Assembly (NCBI GenBank): GCA_019057865.1
Contig: JAHLWP010000033.1
Coordinates: 1-50,451 of the forward strand
DNA: 50,451 nt
Origin: Promethearchaeota archaeon
GTDB lineage: Archaea > Asgardarchaeota > Lokiarchaeia > Sigyniarchaeales > SOKP01
Direction: 5' to 3'
Positions within the stretch are counted from its first letter, which is position 1, and each line of letters starts with the position of its first letter. The position numbers were made by a program, and so were the translations under genes. Under the pieces are notes generated by a model. That model worked only from the letters and a program-made list of their open reading frames with translations, did not search any database and was not told the DNA's origin. Shown here in pieces: positions 43,165 through 50,451 of the stretch.

Positions 43165-44025
43165 ATGAGAACTAGTAAATTAATGTCGTTAAAAGAAGCA
43201 ATTTCATCTTATATTCAAGATGGTGATTTGATTGGTGTAGGAGGTCTATCCTTTTGGAGAAAACCAACAATTGCTTGTCATGAAATAATTAGACAAAACA
43301 TGAAGAACTTAACTCTTTGTACATTTGTAGGTGGAATCGAAGTTGACATGCTCATCGCAGGAGGAACTCTTTCAAAAATAAAATCATGTTTCGTTGGGAT
43401 GGAAATTTTTGGCATGGCTCCACACTTTAGAAAAGCAGTTGAATCTGGCTCTATTATTGTTTCTGAAGAAAGTGAAGCTACTATTGCTTTAGGATTGAGA
43501 GCATCGTACTTAAAAGTACCTTTCATGCCTTTAAAAGGAATTATCGGAACCGACATGCCAAAAGTAAGGAATGATATTAAACAAATCGAAGACCCCCTTG
43601 GTTCAGGAACTCAGGTTATGGCTGTGCCTAAGATAGATTTAGATGTAGCTATAATTCATGTGCCTTATGCTGATGAATTCGGAAATGCTAATATTGCTGG
43701 AGCAGTATGGATGGATGCAGATATGGCAAAAACAGCGAAAAATACAATTATTATCTGTGAAAAATTAGTTGAAACAGAAGATATCCGATATTTACCGGGA
43801 AAAGCACAATTACCAATGCAAACTACAGATGCGATTGTAAAAATACCATTTGGTGCTCATCCAACTAGTTGTTATCCCTTCTATACATTTGATCCACTTC
43901 ATATTCAAGAATATCTTAAAACTGATTTTGAAGATTATAAGATTAATTATATTATTAACAAAACTCCAGCTCAATATCTTGAAAAAGCTGGTGGGATTCA
44001 AACCATTTTAAATATATTGTTATAA
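43165..44025 (+). CDS. CoA-transferase subunit A (glutaconate/3-oxoacid CoA-transferase-like)
   Basis: Alpha subunit of a class I CoA-transferase that moves CoA between an acyl-CoA and a free acid. Seen: MSLKEAISSYIQDGDLIGVGG at the start, the CoA-binding region LTLCTFVGGIEVDMLIAGGTLSKI near residues 50-70, LKVPFMPLKGIIGTDM near 112, and DVAIIHVPYADEFGNANIAG near 153. 286 residues. It is the first gene of a three-gene unit with the nitroreductase and subunit B. The substrate is unknown; relatives include glutaconate and steroid-ring (IpdAB-like) enzymes. ATG start. Confidence 0.85.
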   Translation: MRTSKLMSLKEAISSYIQDGDLIGVGGLSFWRKPTIACHEIIRQNMKNLTLCTFVGGIEVDMLIAGGTLSKIKSCFVGMEIFGMAPHFRKAVESGSIIVSEESEATIALGLRASYLKVPFMPLKGIIGTDMPKVRNDIKQIEDPLGSGTQVMAVPKIDLDVAIIHVPYADEFGNANIAGAVWMDADMAKTAKNTIIICEKLVETEDIRYLPGKAQLPMQTTDAIVKIPFGAHPTSCYPFYTFDPLHIQEYLKTDFEDYKINYIINKTPAQYLEKAGGIQTILNILL

Positions 44026-44040
44026 GGAGATTAACTTTTA

Positions 44041-44046
44041 GAGGTG
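44041..44046 (+). promoter_or_regulatory. Ribosome binding site of the nitroreductase
   Basis: GAGGTG six bases before TTG at 44053. It decides in favour of the TTG start, since no ATG lies nearby in frame. Confidence 0.75.
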
Positions 44047-44052
44047 TTATAA

Positions 44053-44850
44053 TTGAGTAGAATTATTCAAAATAATCAAACATTAGAATTAATTTATAAT
44101 AGAAGAACTATTCGTGCGTATAATCCTAAACCACTTACTCAAGAAGAAATAAATACAATTATACATGGAGCAATGAGAGCTCCTACGGCAGGGAACTTGA
44201 TGTTATACTCTATTATTCAAGTATCGGATCAGAAAATGAAAGACAAATTGGCGATCACCTGTGATAATCAACCCCATATAGCAAAGGCTCCCTTAGTTTT
44301 AATTTTTTTAGCTGATATGCAACGTTGGTGGGATTATTTTAAAATTTGTAAAACAAAAGATTTATGTGATGAGATTGGTGTAGAATTTGAAACTCCACAA
44401 GAATCTGATTTATTACTTGCCTGTTGTGATGCATTAATTGCCGCACAAAATACTGTTATCACTGCTGAAGCTTTAGGAATTGGTTCATGCTATATTGGAG
44501 ATATTATGGAAAATATTGAAATTCATCGTAAAATGTTCAATCTTACTCGATGGATATTTCCTATAATAATGGTCTGTTTTGGATATCCAAAAGGTAAAAA
44601 AGAAAATATACCTCTAACACCAAGGTTTCCTCAAAAATATATCCATTTTATTAACAAGTACAATAGACTAAATAAGCAAGATTTTACTGAAATGTTCAAA
44701 AATGTGAAAAGAAGTGATGACATAAAACATGCTAAGAATTTAGGACAAAAATTTTATTTTGCTAAGTTAGCTGCTGATTATTCTAAGGAAATGCGCCGAT
44801 CAGTTAAAGTGGCTATTAAAGATTGGATTGAAAAAAATAAAAATTCTTAA
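44053..44850 (+). CDS. Nitroreductase-family FMN oxidoreductase
   Basis: An FMN-dependent NAD(P)H oxidoreductase of the nitroreductase fold. Seen: YNRRTIRAYNPKPLTQEE near residues 15-32 (FMN phosphate-binding RRTIR-x-Y), GAMRAPTAGNLMLYSI near 38-53, LACCDALIAAQNTVITAEALGIGSCYIGDI near 121-150, and MVCFGYPKGKK near 176. At 265 residues it is longer than the usual 170-220, with an extra C-terminal helical tail of about 60 residues rich in Lys/Arg. It lies between CoA-transferase subunits A and B, 27 and 21 bases from them, so it is very likely co-expressed. It could reduce an enoyl- or nitro-type substrate, but this is inference. Confidence 0.85.
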   Translation: MSRIIQNNQTLELIYNRRTIRAYNPKPLTQEEINTIIHGAMRAPTAGNLMLYSIIQVSDQKMKDKLAITCDNQPHIAKAPLVLIFLADMQRWWDYFKICKTKDLCDEIGVEFETPQESDLLLACCDALIAAQNTVITAEALGIGSCYIGDIMENIEIHRKMFNLTRWIFPIIMVCFGYPKGKKENIPLTPRFPQKYIHFINKYNRLNKQDFTEMFKNVKRSDDIKHAKNLGQKFYFAKLAADYSKEMRRSVKVAIKDWIEKNKNS

Positions 44851-44859
44851 ATAATAAAA

Positions 44860-44864
44860 GAGGG
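44860..44864 (+). promoter_or_regulatory. Ribosome binding site of CoA-transferase subunit B
   Basis: GAGGG seven bases before the TTG at 44872, which supports that start. Confidence 0.65.
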
Positions 44865-44871
44865 ATAAAAA

Positions 44872-45750
44872 TTGAAAGAATATTCGAAGGATTATACAAT
44901 AGATGAGATGATGACTGTTTTAATGGCAAGGGAAGTTAGAAACGATGATGTAATGATCGTTGGTGTCGCGACTCCTATGGTATGGGCCGCTTTCACTTTA
45001 GCAAAAGTAACCCATGCCCCTGATGCAATATACCATTACATTATGGGAAACACATTTGTCCTAGAATCTCGACAAGTGAGTTTGCTTTATCTTGAAATGA
45101 ATACAGCGAGAGCATACCGATTTCAAAATAGTGTGGAATGTACCTTGGAATCACTTCCGTCTGATAAACTTACCACTATAGAATTCTTTAGGCCTGCTCA
45201 AATTGACCAATATGGAAATACAAACAATATATGTATTGGGGATTGGAATAGACCTAAGATTAGACTTCCTGGAGCCGCAGGTATACTTGATTTTAGCATG
45301 TTTTATTCTCGTGGCTCTTTTCTTTATACACCTCGACATGATACAAGAACATTTATACCAACAGAAAAAATTGACTTTATTTCTGGGGTTGGATTCCCTG
45401 ATGGTAAACTTTCTATATGTGGTGGAGCAGGACCTCAATGCATAATCACTAATTTAGCCTATTTAGATTTTGAAGAGAAAATTAAAAGAATGAGAGTAGC
45501 ATCGATTCATCCTGGAACCGATATTGAAACAGTTAAAGATTCTACTGGGTTTGATCTAATTATTCCAAAAGATTTAAAGGAAACTGAACCTCCAACAGTA
45601 AAAGAAATCAGATTATTAAGAGAAAAAGTAGATCCATTAAATATTAGACAATTAGAAGTTCTATCAGGGAAAGAACGTGAAGATTTATTAAATCAAGTTA
45701 TTGAAAAAGAATTTGCAATGGAAAATAGATTTCCAAAATTATTGGTCTAA
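44872..45750 (+). CDS. CoA-transferase subunit B
   Basis: Beta subunit of the class I CoA-transferase paired with the gene at 43165. Seen: TIDEMMTVLMAREVRNDDVMIVGVATPM near residues 8-35, FFRPAQIDQYGNTNNICIGD near 104-123 (the F-x-x-x-Q-x-D-x-x-GN-x-N strand of beta subunits), and RLPGAAGILDFS near 129. In this family a beta-subunit Glu carries the CoA; near residues 63-65 the sequence reads VLESR and the usual S/E-N-G context is not seen, so the catalytic residue is not confirmed. 292 residues; TTG start with a good ribosome binding site. Confidence 0.82.
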   Translation: MKEYSKDYTIDEMMTVLMAREVRNDDVMIVGVATPMVWAAFTLAKVTHAPDAIYHYIMGNTFVLESRQVSLLYLEMNTARAYRFQNSVECTLESLPSDKLTTIEFFRPAQIDQYGNTNNICIGDWNRPKIRLPGAAGILDFSMFYSRGSFLYTPRHDTRTFIPTEKIDFISGVGFPDGKLSICGGAGPQCIITNLAYLDFEEKIKRMRVASIHPGTDIETVKDSTGFDLIIPKDLKETEPPTVKEIRLLREKVDPLNIRQLEVLSGKEREDLLNQVIEKEFAMENRFPKLLV

Positions 45751-45920
45751 ATAAAAAATATCATTGAATCTCATTTTTTTAGAGCATTATATTGAATAGT
45801 TTAAAAATACCTATAAAACATCAATATGTTTTATGTAATATAATAAAAAGTTATTAGATTATTAATTTATAATATAAGTAGCGAATTTTGTAATTGAAAT
45901 AAAAAGATATTTGAAACAAA

Positions 45921-46358
45921 ATGGAAAGAGTAAAACACGAGATTATAAGTATAGATGAATTGGAAAGAGTGATAAATAACATATTTAAAAATCATGATGA
46001 GATATTATTATGTTATTTATATGGTTCTTACGTATCAGGTAACAGAACCGAATTTAGTGATATTGATATTGGAATTTTCCTTGATAAAACATTCAAAAAA
46101 CACTATTTATATCAAATAGAATTAAGCTTAGAAATAGAAAAAGAATTCAATAACAAGATTGAAATTGATTTATGCATTTTAAATGAAGCCACACCTCGAT
46201 TTTTATATAATGTTATAAAAAGTGGACGGAATATCTATTCAAAGGAAAAAAAAATCCAACTTGAGTTTGAAATAAGAACTTTATACTATTATTTAGATAT
46301 TAAGCCAATGTTAGACATGTATGATAAAATAACCGTCATGGAGGCGCTTAAAAATTAA
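45921..46358 (+). CDS. mntA: MntA-type nucleotidyltransferase antitoxin
   Basis: A minimal nucleotidyltransferase. Seen: LYGSYVSGNRTEFSDIDIGIFL near residues 34-55, which is exactly the G-S-x10-D-x-D active-site motif of MntA antitoxins, then IEIDLCILNEA near 85-95 with the third acidic residue. In known pairs MntA attaches AMP groups to the HepT toxin and so silences it. At 145 residues it is full length. Its TAA stop overlaps the proposed ATT start of the HepT frame. ATG start. Confidence 0.82.
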   Translation: MERVKHEIISIDELERVINNIFKNHDEILLCYLYGSYVSGNRTEFSDIDIGIFLDKTFKKHYLYQIELSLEIEKEFNNKIEIDLCILNEATPRFLYNVIKSGRNIYSKEKKIQLEFEIRTLYYYLDIKPMLDMYDKITVMEALKN

Positions 46359-46812
46359 AATAAATCGTGATTTAGTAATTACTAGGTTTAATAAATTAAA
46401 TGAATTTTTAGATATTCTAAATGAGCTCAAAAGTATCAAGAGAGAAGATTTCCTATCTAATTATAAGAACTATCTTACAGCCCAGAGAACTTTAGAAATT
46501 TGTATAAATATATGTATTGATATTGGAAATCACATTGTGTCCCTCAATAATACAGAAAAACCTGAAACATTTAGCGATGTCATAAAAATTTTAACCAAAT
46601 ATAATGTTATAAGCGAGGAACTCTCAACTCAGCTAATTAAAATGGTAAGATTCCGCAATTTATTAGGACATTTTTATTTAGAAATTGATAATGAAATTAT
46701 TTACAATATTTTACAAAATAATATAAAAGATTTCAATTCATTTAAGCAAGCAATATTAACTAAATTTAAAGAAAATCTTTTAGAAACTTCTGAGAAGAAG
46801 GATTCTACTTAA
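46354..46812 (+). CDS. hepT: HepT-type HEPN ribonuclease toxin, no canonical start codon
   Basis: A HEPN (DUF86) protein. Seen: RDLVITRFNKLNEFLDILNELK as the first helices, NYLTAQRTLEICINICIDIGNHIVS near residues 38-62, and the catalytic RNLLGHFY at Arg101/His106/Tyr108, the R-x4-H-x-Y motif in which the His is needed for RNA cleavage and the Tyr is AMPylated by MntA. A later GTG (46537) would drop the first 61 residues, which align well with HEPN helices, so it is not the true start. Upstream of it the frame holds no ATG, GTG or TTG. ATT at 46354-46356 overlaps the mntA stop (ATTAA); ATA at 46360 is the alternative. Confidence 0.75.
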   Translation: MKINRDLVITRFNKLNEFLDILNELKSIKREDFLSNYKNYLTAQRTLEICINICIDIGNHIVSLNNTEKPETFSDVIKILTKYNVISEELSTQLIKMVRFRNLLGHFYLEIDNEIIYNILQNNIKDFNSFKQAILTKFKENLLETSEKKDST

Positions 46813-47010
46813 TTTATAATTAATAGCAGTTCCCGTGGAGATACTTAAGGAATTTAATGAAATAGTTATGAACTATCTGAATTGAATTAGATTAATAAAT
46901 GGAAAAATGGAAAAAATATTTCCAAAATTATTAATAAGATTTCTAAATTCTATTTGATTTAAATTTTTAATTTTAGGGATTATATAAATTTACTAAAAAT
47001 TATTGCCTTT

Positions 47011-47796
47011 TTATATATAATTGGCTTTCTCATTTACATATAACTTTATTTCGCGATTATGTTTTTCAAGTATTATAAAATCCAGTTTAGCCAGCTTATC
47101 AACATGATATTTCACAGAACTTCTTCTCATATTTAATTTCCTGGATATCATCGCTGAATTAATGCCAGGATTCCCTTCAATTAAATTCAAAATTTTTAGA
47201 CTGGTTTTTGACTTTTTTATCAATTTTAAGGGTATTTTTTTCACTTCTATTTTAAATAAAACAGGGAAAAAAGAAATATATTGCCCTAATTTCTCTCTTT
47301 TAATTATTCCATATTTTAATAGTACGTATAGATGCCATTGTAACTGCCCCTTTTGCAAATTACATTGTCTTAGGAGTTCATTATTATGAATTCCGGGTTC
47401 TTGCAAAATTTTATTAATTATATTTTTCCGATTCTCATTTTCAAAAATATCTTCGAAAGATAAATAATCACGTCCTCCAGTTATTATGGTTTTTCTCCTA
47501 AAATAGTCCTTGTACTGATTAACAGTTAATGAAATGAAAAATGATGAAAAAATTAGTATTAAAAATATTAATAAACCTATTAAAAACCAATTGAAGGTAT
47601 AATCCTTAGGTTCAAAAACCTCTTCATCCGGAGGCAATAAGGGAAATATTGAAATTAATGAAATACAAATAAGAGTAATGATAATACCTAATTTGATATA
47701 AAATAATCTTTTGTATTTCCTTATTTCTTTTTTTAAAAAACTCATATTAAATAAAAAGAAATTGATTATATATAATTTTAAAAGTTTCTTATTCAA
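47011..47796 (-). CDS. Membrane-anchored protein with two winged-helix domains
   Basis: A likely membrane-bound transcription regulator. Seen: two N-terminal transmembrane segments, about 31-50 (KLGIIITLICISLISIFPLL) and 69-90 (WFLIGLLIFLILIFSSFFISL); a winged helix near 120-165 (NIINKILQEPGIHNNELLRQ, GQLQWHLYVLLKYGIIKRE); and a second near 195-255 (LKILNLIEGNPGINSAMISR, RRSSVKYHVDKLAKLDFII). This two-wing layout follows the archaeal membrane regulators that sense an envelope signal. The TTG start overlaps the TGA of the upstream methyltransferase gene (TTGA), so translation is coupled; an ATG 17 codons in is possible. Confidence 0.72.
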   Translation of the reverse strand: MNKKLLKLYIINFFLFNMSFLKKEIRKYKRLFYIKLGIIITLICISLISIFPLLPPDEEVFEPKDYTFNWFLIGLLIFLILIFSSFFISLTVNQYKDYFRRKTIITGGRDYLSFEDIFENENRKNIINKILQEPGIHNNELLRQCNLQKGQLQWHLYVLLKYGIIKREKLGQYISFFPVLFKIEVKKIPLKLIKKSKTSLKILNLIEGNPGINSAMISRKLNMRRSSVKYHVDKLAKLDFIILEKHNREIKLYVNEKANYI

Positions 47797-48410
47797 TTCG
47801 ATTCACTAATCTTAAATTGTTTAATAGTTAAAATTGGGATTATAAAACCAACAGAGTTCTCGTATTCAATAAAACTCTTACCATACTTTCTTCTTAGTGA
47901 GAAATCTTCTATTTTAGCTAAAATGATATAAGCAATTACTTCAATAAACCAAATGAATACTAGAAGAGAATTTCCATATGAGAATTCATTATCAAATGAG
48001 AAAATGGGAGATGTATTGAGAGAAATCATCGTAAGTCCGAGAGTCATGATGATTATTCCTAAATATTGGGGATGTCTTACATACTTGTATGGTCCTTTTC
48101 TTATTAGTTCTTTTCGATGAATCAATTGATATACGATTGAATAAATAAAAAATAAAGCTCCGAACAGTGCCATAACACTCCAAGGAAAGCCATAAGATAA
48201 AAAGAAGTCAAAATCATGCATCGCAATTTGAGGATTACTTAAAAAATAAGTAAAGTATGTAATTAAAGGAATGCTCATAACTCCAAACCATATAGAAGCA
48301 CATGGTATATATTGAAAAACTGGAATTAATAGAGATGAAATGGTGATTATAGAGTTTTTAATAGTCGATTTTAACTTTTCAATCATTTTTTTTTCCTTAC
48401 TTTTTTTCAA
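47793..48410 (-). CDS. Isoprenylcysteine carboxyl methyltransferase-like membrane protein
   Basis: Second ICMT-like integral-membrane methyltransferase in the window. Seen: about five hydrophobic segments and the SAM signature RKGPYKYVRHPQYLGIIIM near residues 102-120, then AKIEDFSLRRKYGKSFIEYENSVGFIIP near 167-194 (E-x-x-L-x-x-x-Y/FG-x-x-Y-x-x-Y). 205 residues. The annotated start is TTG; the ATG at 48386, preceded by AAGGA, is more likely. The gene is first in an operon with the coupled winged-helix membrane protein. Its promoter carries the same upstream block as the HExxH protease gene (48455-48490). Confidence 0.78.
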   Translation of the reverse strand: MKKSKEKKMIEKLKSTIKNSIITISSLLIPVFQYIPCASIWFGVMSIPLITYFTYFLSNPQIAMHDFDFFLSYGFPWSVMALFGALFFIYSIVYQLIHRKELIRKGPYKYVRHPQYLGIIIMTLGLTMISLNTSPIFSFDNEFSYGNSLLVFIWFIEVIAYIILAKIEDFSLRRKYGKSFIEYENSVGFIIPILTIKQFKISESN

Positions 48411-48454
48411 TTCATTAAATTGTAAATAATTATTTCTATTTGTTTAGAAGAAAT

Positions 48455-48490
48455 TTGCTTAATAAAGCTTTAAGGTGCACTTTTCGAACA
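48455..48490 (-). promoter_or_regulatory. Promoter of the ICMT/winged-helix operon, shared block copy B
   Basis: On the minus strand the block runs TGTTCGAAAAGTGCACC, TTAAAG, then CTTTATTAAG as the likely BRE/TATA region. It contains two 6-bp palindromes, TTCGAA and GTGCAC. It matches copy A (50148-50183) at 32 of 36 positions, with the first 22 identical. It lies 45-80 bases ahead of the annotated start codon. This is a probable operator or activator site shared by two promoters. Confidence 0.6.
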
Positions 48491-48551
48491 ATTCAATTAG
48501 GAGTTATAGGAGGAATCCAAAGATATATTATAAAAAAATGGAATAATGCAG

Positions 48552-50099
48552 CTAATTTTTTAATCTATATTTTTTTTTGATGATAATAATCATAATTGCA
48601 ATTAGTATTAAAGTGAAGCTTCCACTAATTATTAAAAAAGGGATAAGTGAGCCTCCGGCTATAGTGTCAATGATAATCTCAATGTACGTAAATGGTCCAA
48701 GCCCATTTTCAGACGGAGGAGGTGGCGTTTGGTCGAATATATAACTGGAAATGATGTACATTTCATCAATTTCAGAACCAGAAATATCTTCAGTAATTAA
48801 TTTAATCCCCCTATTATGTAGGTTTTGATATACATGCCATCCTAAAGCATCATGAAGAACAATAGATAAGCCTATTGTTTTATCTATGTCTTTTCGAATC
48901 TCAACTGTACATTCATTAAAATGACACTGTAATTTATGAACATGAAAGCCATAATAGTAAAGCTTTATCTTATTATTAAGGGAGGTTTCCCTAATAAGAG
49001 AGTATTTAGTAACACGAGCGTCTAAATTTTCAAAACCATAGAGGTTGTTATTAAATCCCAACTCGTCTAAAGTCAACGCTGTGATCCAATTCAAATATAG
49101 TTCATTGAATGTGATATTATTACCTGCTCTTTGTAAAACATTTTCAATTCCATACGCTCCATCCGCAGGTTCCGTTATAAGATTTCGAAGAATATCAACA
49201 CCATAATGTTCAGCGATGTAGAATGCAAACAAATAGGCACCTCCATAATCAATAGAATTTAACATATTCCAATATAGAAGAGAATCTTCAGGATGGTCAA
49301 GAAAGAGATCTGACTGTGGACTAAGGTTGTTATATGGAGCTAAATAACCAGCATGATACACGGCATATTCCGCTAAAGCTTCGAGAGTGAAGTGAGGTTC
49401 ATCCATTTCATTGTTAAACCAAATGAGATGATGAAACTCATGAGCAATGGTAGGTATCCATGTTCTATAATAAATATGGAACATCTCGCACAGGTTAGAA
49501 TATTCTAAATCTAGTTCATTTCTCTGATCATAATAACTAATTGGATTATGAGAAAGCAAGATTATGATTCTTGGATCACCATCTATATCCCCCAATGTTC
49601 CGTTGGGATGTCCAGCTAAATCAATAATTTGAGGATAAATTGTATAGTCGAATTCATCGCAAATATTTTCCCCCTGTAGAGCTGCAGCTTGCTCTCCTAT
49701 TTCTGCTATACAATAATCTTCCATATAAATGTAGCAATTCTCTCCTATTGAGACCAATGTTGCATTTATTCTATAATATGACCAGCTATTGAAGTCCCAG
49801 ACCCAGAAAGCTCGTTGATCTCCTATATCTAGTAAAGGGCTGTTCTGGGATGAGCTTTGGGTATTTATAGAAGGAGAGTAAAAATGATTTTGTTGAGAAA
49901 TATTAGAGTACCTTAAGATATCATTTTTTTCAGAGTTTTGCTGTGAATTAATTTCTTTTGGTTTTTGGTTAGGTTGAAGATCAAGAAGATGTTCATTTCC
50001 AATAAAAATATAACTTGTAGTAAGTATCCCAAAAGACAAAATAATGAGGAGTATGAAGTTAACTATTCGAAAATGCAATTTTAATGTGATCAATTTCAT
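48552..50099 (-). CDS. Membrane-anchored HExxH metalloprotease (gluzincin-like)
   Basis: A 515-residue extracellular zinc protease. Seen: an N-terminal signal/anchor helix (residues 12-32, VNFILLIILSFGILTTSYIFI), a low-complexity Ser/Gln/Asn linker (about 40-85), the zinc-binding IPTIAHEFHHLIWFN near residue 216 (HEFHH) with the third ligand Glu in LEALAEYAVYHAGY about 20 residues later, as in gluzincins, and a C-terminal transmembrane helix LIPFLIISGSFTLILIAIMIIII followed by a KKKYRLKN tail. It resembles the M30/hyicolysin-like group in motif layout, but the family is not certain. The upstream DNA holds shared promoter block copy A. ATG start. Confidence 0.75.
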   Translation of the reverse strand: MKLITLKLHFRIVNFILLIILSFGILTTSYIFIGNEHLLDLQPNQKPKEINSQQNSEKNDILRYSNISQQNHFYSPSINTQSSSQNSPLLDIGDQRAFWVWDFNSWSYYRINATLVSIGENCYIYMEDYCIAEIGEQAAALQGENICDEFDYTIYPQIIDLAGHPNGTLGDIDGDPRIIILLSHNPISYYDQRNELDLEYSNLCEMFHIYYRTWIPTIAHEFHHLIWFNNEMDEPHFTLEALAEYAVYHAGYLAPYNNLSPQSDLFLDHPEDSLLYWNMLNSIDYGGAYLFAFYIAEHYGVDILRNLITEPADGAYGIENVLQRAGNNITFNELYLNWITALTLDELGFNNNLYGFENLDARVTKYSLIRETSLNNKIKLYYYGFHVHKLQCHFNECTVEIRKDIDKTIGLSIVLHDALGWHVYQNLHNRGIKLITEDISGSEIDEMYIISSYIFDQTPPPPSENGLGPFTYIEIIIDTIAGGSLIPFLIISGSFTLILIAIMIIIIKKKYRLKN

Positions 50100-50147
50100 C
50101 TATTTAACCTTTCCAACCTTTATTTTTCCTAATTTTCTGTAGGAATA

Positions 50148-50183
50148 CTACTTTATAAAGGTTTAAGGTGCACTTTTCGAACA
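50148..50183 (-). promoter_or_regulatory. Promoter of the HExxH protease, shared block copy A
   Basis: On the minus strand: TGTTCGAAAAGTGCACC, then TTAAAC, and CTTTATAAAG as the BRE/TATA region. It has the same palindromes TTCGAA and GTGCAC as copy B, in the same orientation and at the same spacing to the TATA region. It lies 49-84 bases before the ATG of the protease gene, which allows a leader of about 25-30 bases. Confidence 0.6.
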
Positions 50184-50257
50184 TTTTAATAATTTTCAAG
50201 ATTCATCTGAAATAATTGTCAAGGATTATTTTCCTCTAATTTTATGTACTTTCTTCT

Positions 50258-50451
50258 TTATTCAAAGTTTTTCTTTTTTAGGTGTCTGTACATAAAATAA
50301 CCTCCAGTAATGACGAGAATTGAACATGGGATAGCAATAGTGATTACAATTTCCGTTGGAACAAAATTTTGAATTGTTGGTACATTTGAGAGTTCAAGGA
50401 TCTCCAGACCGTCATCTAAATCAGTTAAAAATACTAAATTATTATCAACAA
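50258..50451 (-). CDS. LVIVD-repeat surface protein, C-terminal end (partial)
   Basis: The window ends inside this gene; only its last 63 codons are seen. They read LVFLTDLDDGLEILELSNVP, which fits the final LVIVD/beta-propeller repeat (x-V-x-x-x-D-x-x-x-GL-x-I-x-D/E-x-S), then TIQNFVPTEIVITIAIPCSI, a transmembrane helix to about GGYF, and the basic tail MYRHLKKKNFE before the stop. This is the same C-terminal anchor style as the HExxH protease, so the protein should be displayed outside the cell. The start and full length lie beyond the right edge. Confidence 0.6.
   Translation of the reverse strand, partial: VDNNLVFLTDLDDGLEILELSNVPTIQNFVPTEIVITIAIPCSILVITGGYFMYRHLKKKNFE

Noticed and set aside
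1..50451. tRNA, rRNA, CRISPR arrays, insertion sequences, prophage
   Set aside because: No TPsiC-arm consensus with a matching acceptor stem, no regularly spaced repeats, and no transposase, integrase or phage genes were seen on reading the window.

Overview
The window is AT-rich archaeal DNA and looks like an Asgard archaeon, most likely of the Lokiarchaeia type. That placement is inference. It rests on archaeal information-processing genes (HerA-NurA-Mre11-Rad50, Alba, a histone-fold protein, a TYW2-like tRNA enzyme, an ER/archaeal-type signal peptidase) found beside proteins usual in Asgards: a single gelsolin-like domain, an IFT52/GIFT-like domain protein, a LURP-one-related protein and several zinc-ribbon proteins of no named family. 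No tRNA, rRNA, CRISPR array, insertion sequence or prophage was seen. TTG and GTG starts are common.

Layout. 0.2-7.5 kb: class III aminotransferase, divergent NusA-like KH protein, FGGY sugar kinase, a zinc-binding protein of unknown family, LURP-one-related protein, acyl-CoA synthetase. 7.7-12.1 kb: TYW2-like and Trm11-like RNA-modification enzymes around a GIFT-like protein, then endonuclease III. 12.1-18.1 kb: a DUF3795 stub, rhomboid protease, isoaspartyl methyltransferase fused to a coiled coil, DJ-1/PfpI protein, isoprenylcysteine-methyltransferase-like membrane protein, a uroporphyrinogen-decarboxylase-family pseudogene, and a 711-residue DUF11-like protein with no secretion signal. 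18.3-22.1 kb: cysteine-cluster protein, triple zinc ribbon, small nuclease-like protein, gelsolin-like domain, HdrD/GlpC-like Fe-S protein.

22.2-30.7 kb is a co-directional recombination and repair block: UvrD-family helicase, NurA, HerA, Mre11 and Rad50. Rad50 is split in two just past its zinc hook. 30.7-36.9 kb: histone-fold protein, a 775-base gene-free stretch, SWIM protein, Alba, a small membrane protein, signal peptidase, a zinc-ribbon protein, diacylglycerol-kinase-like lipid kinase, methyltransferase. 36.9-42.2 kb (minus strand): membrane M28 peptidase, DUF35 plus thiolase pair, MFS transporter, DUF3795, cobalamin adenosyltransferase. 42.3-45.8 kb: DUF169, CoA-transferase A, nitroreductase, CoA-transferase B. 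45.9-46.8 kb: MntA/HepT toxin-antitoxin pair. 47-50.5 kb (minus strand): a membrane winged-helix regulator coupled to a membrane methyltransferase, a membrane-anchored HExxH protease, and the 3' end of an LVIVD-repeat surface protein.

The most notable observations are: a near-identical 36-base promoter block, containing two 6-bp palindromes, ahead of both the methyltransferase/regulator operon and the HExxH protease; the Rad50 split; two genes (HepT and the M28 peptidase) whose full reading frames contain no ATG, GTG or TTG start; a nitroreductase lying between the two CoA-transferase subunits; and two decayed genes.
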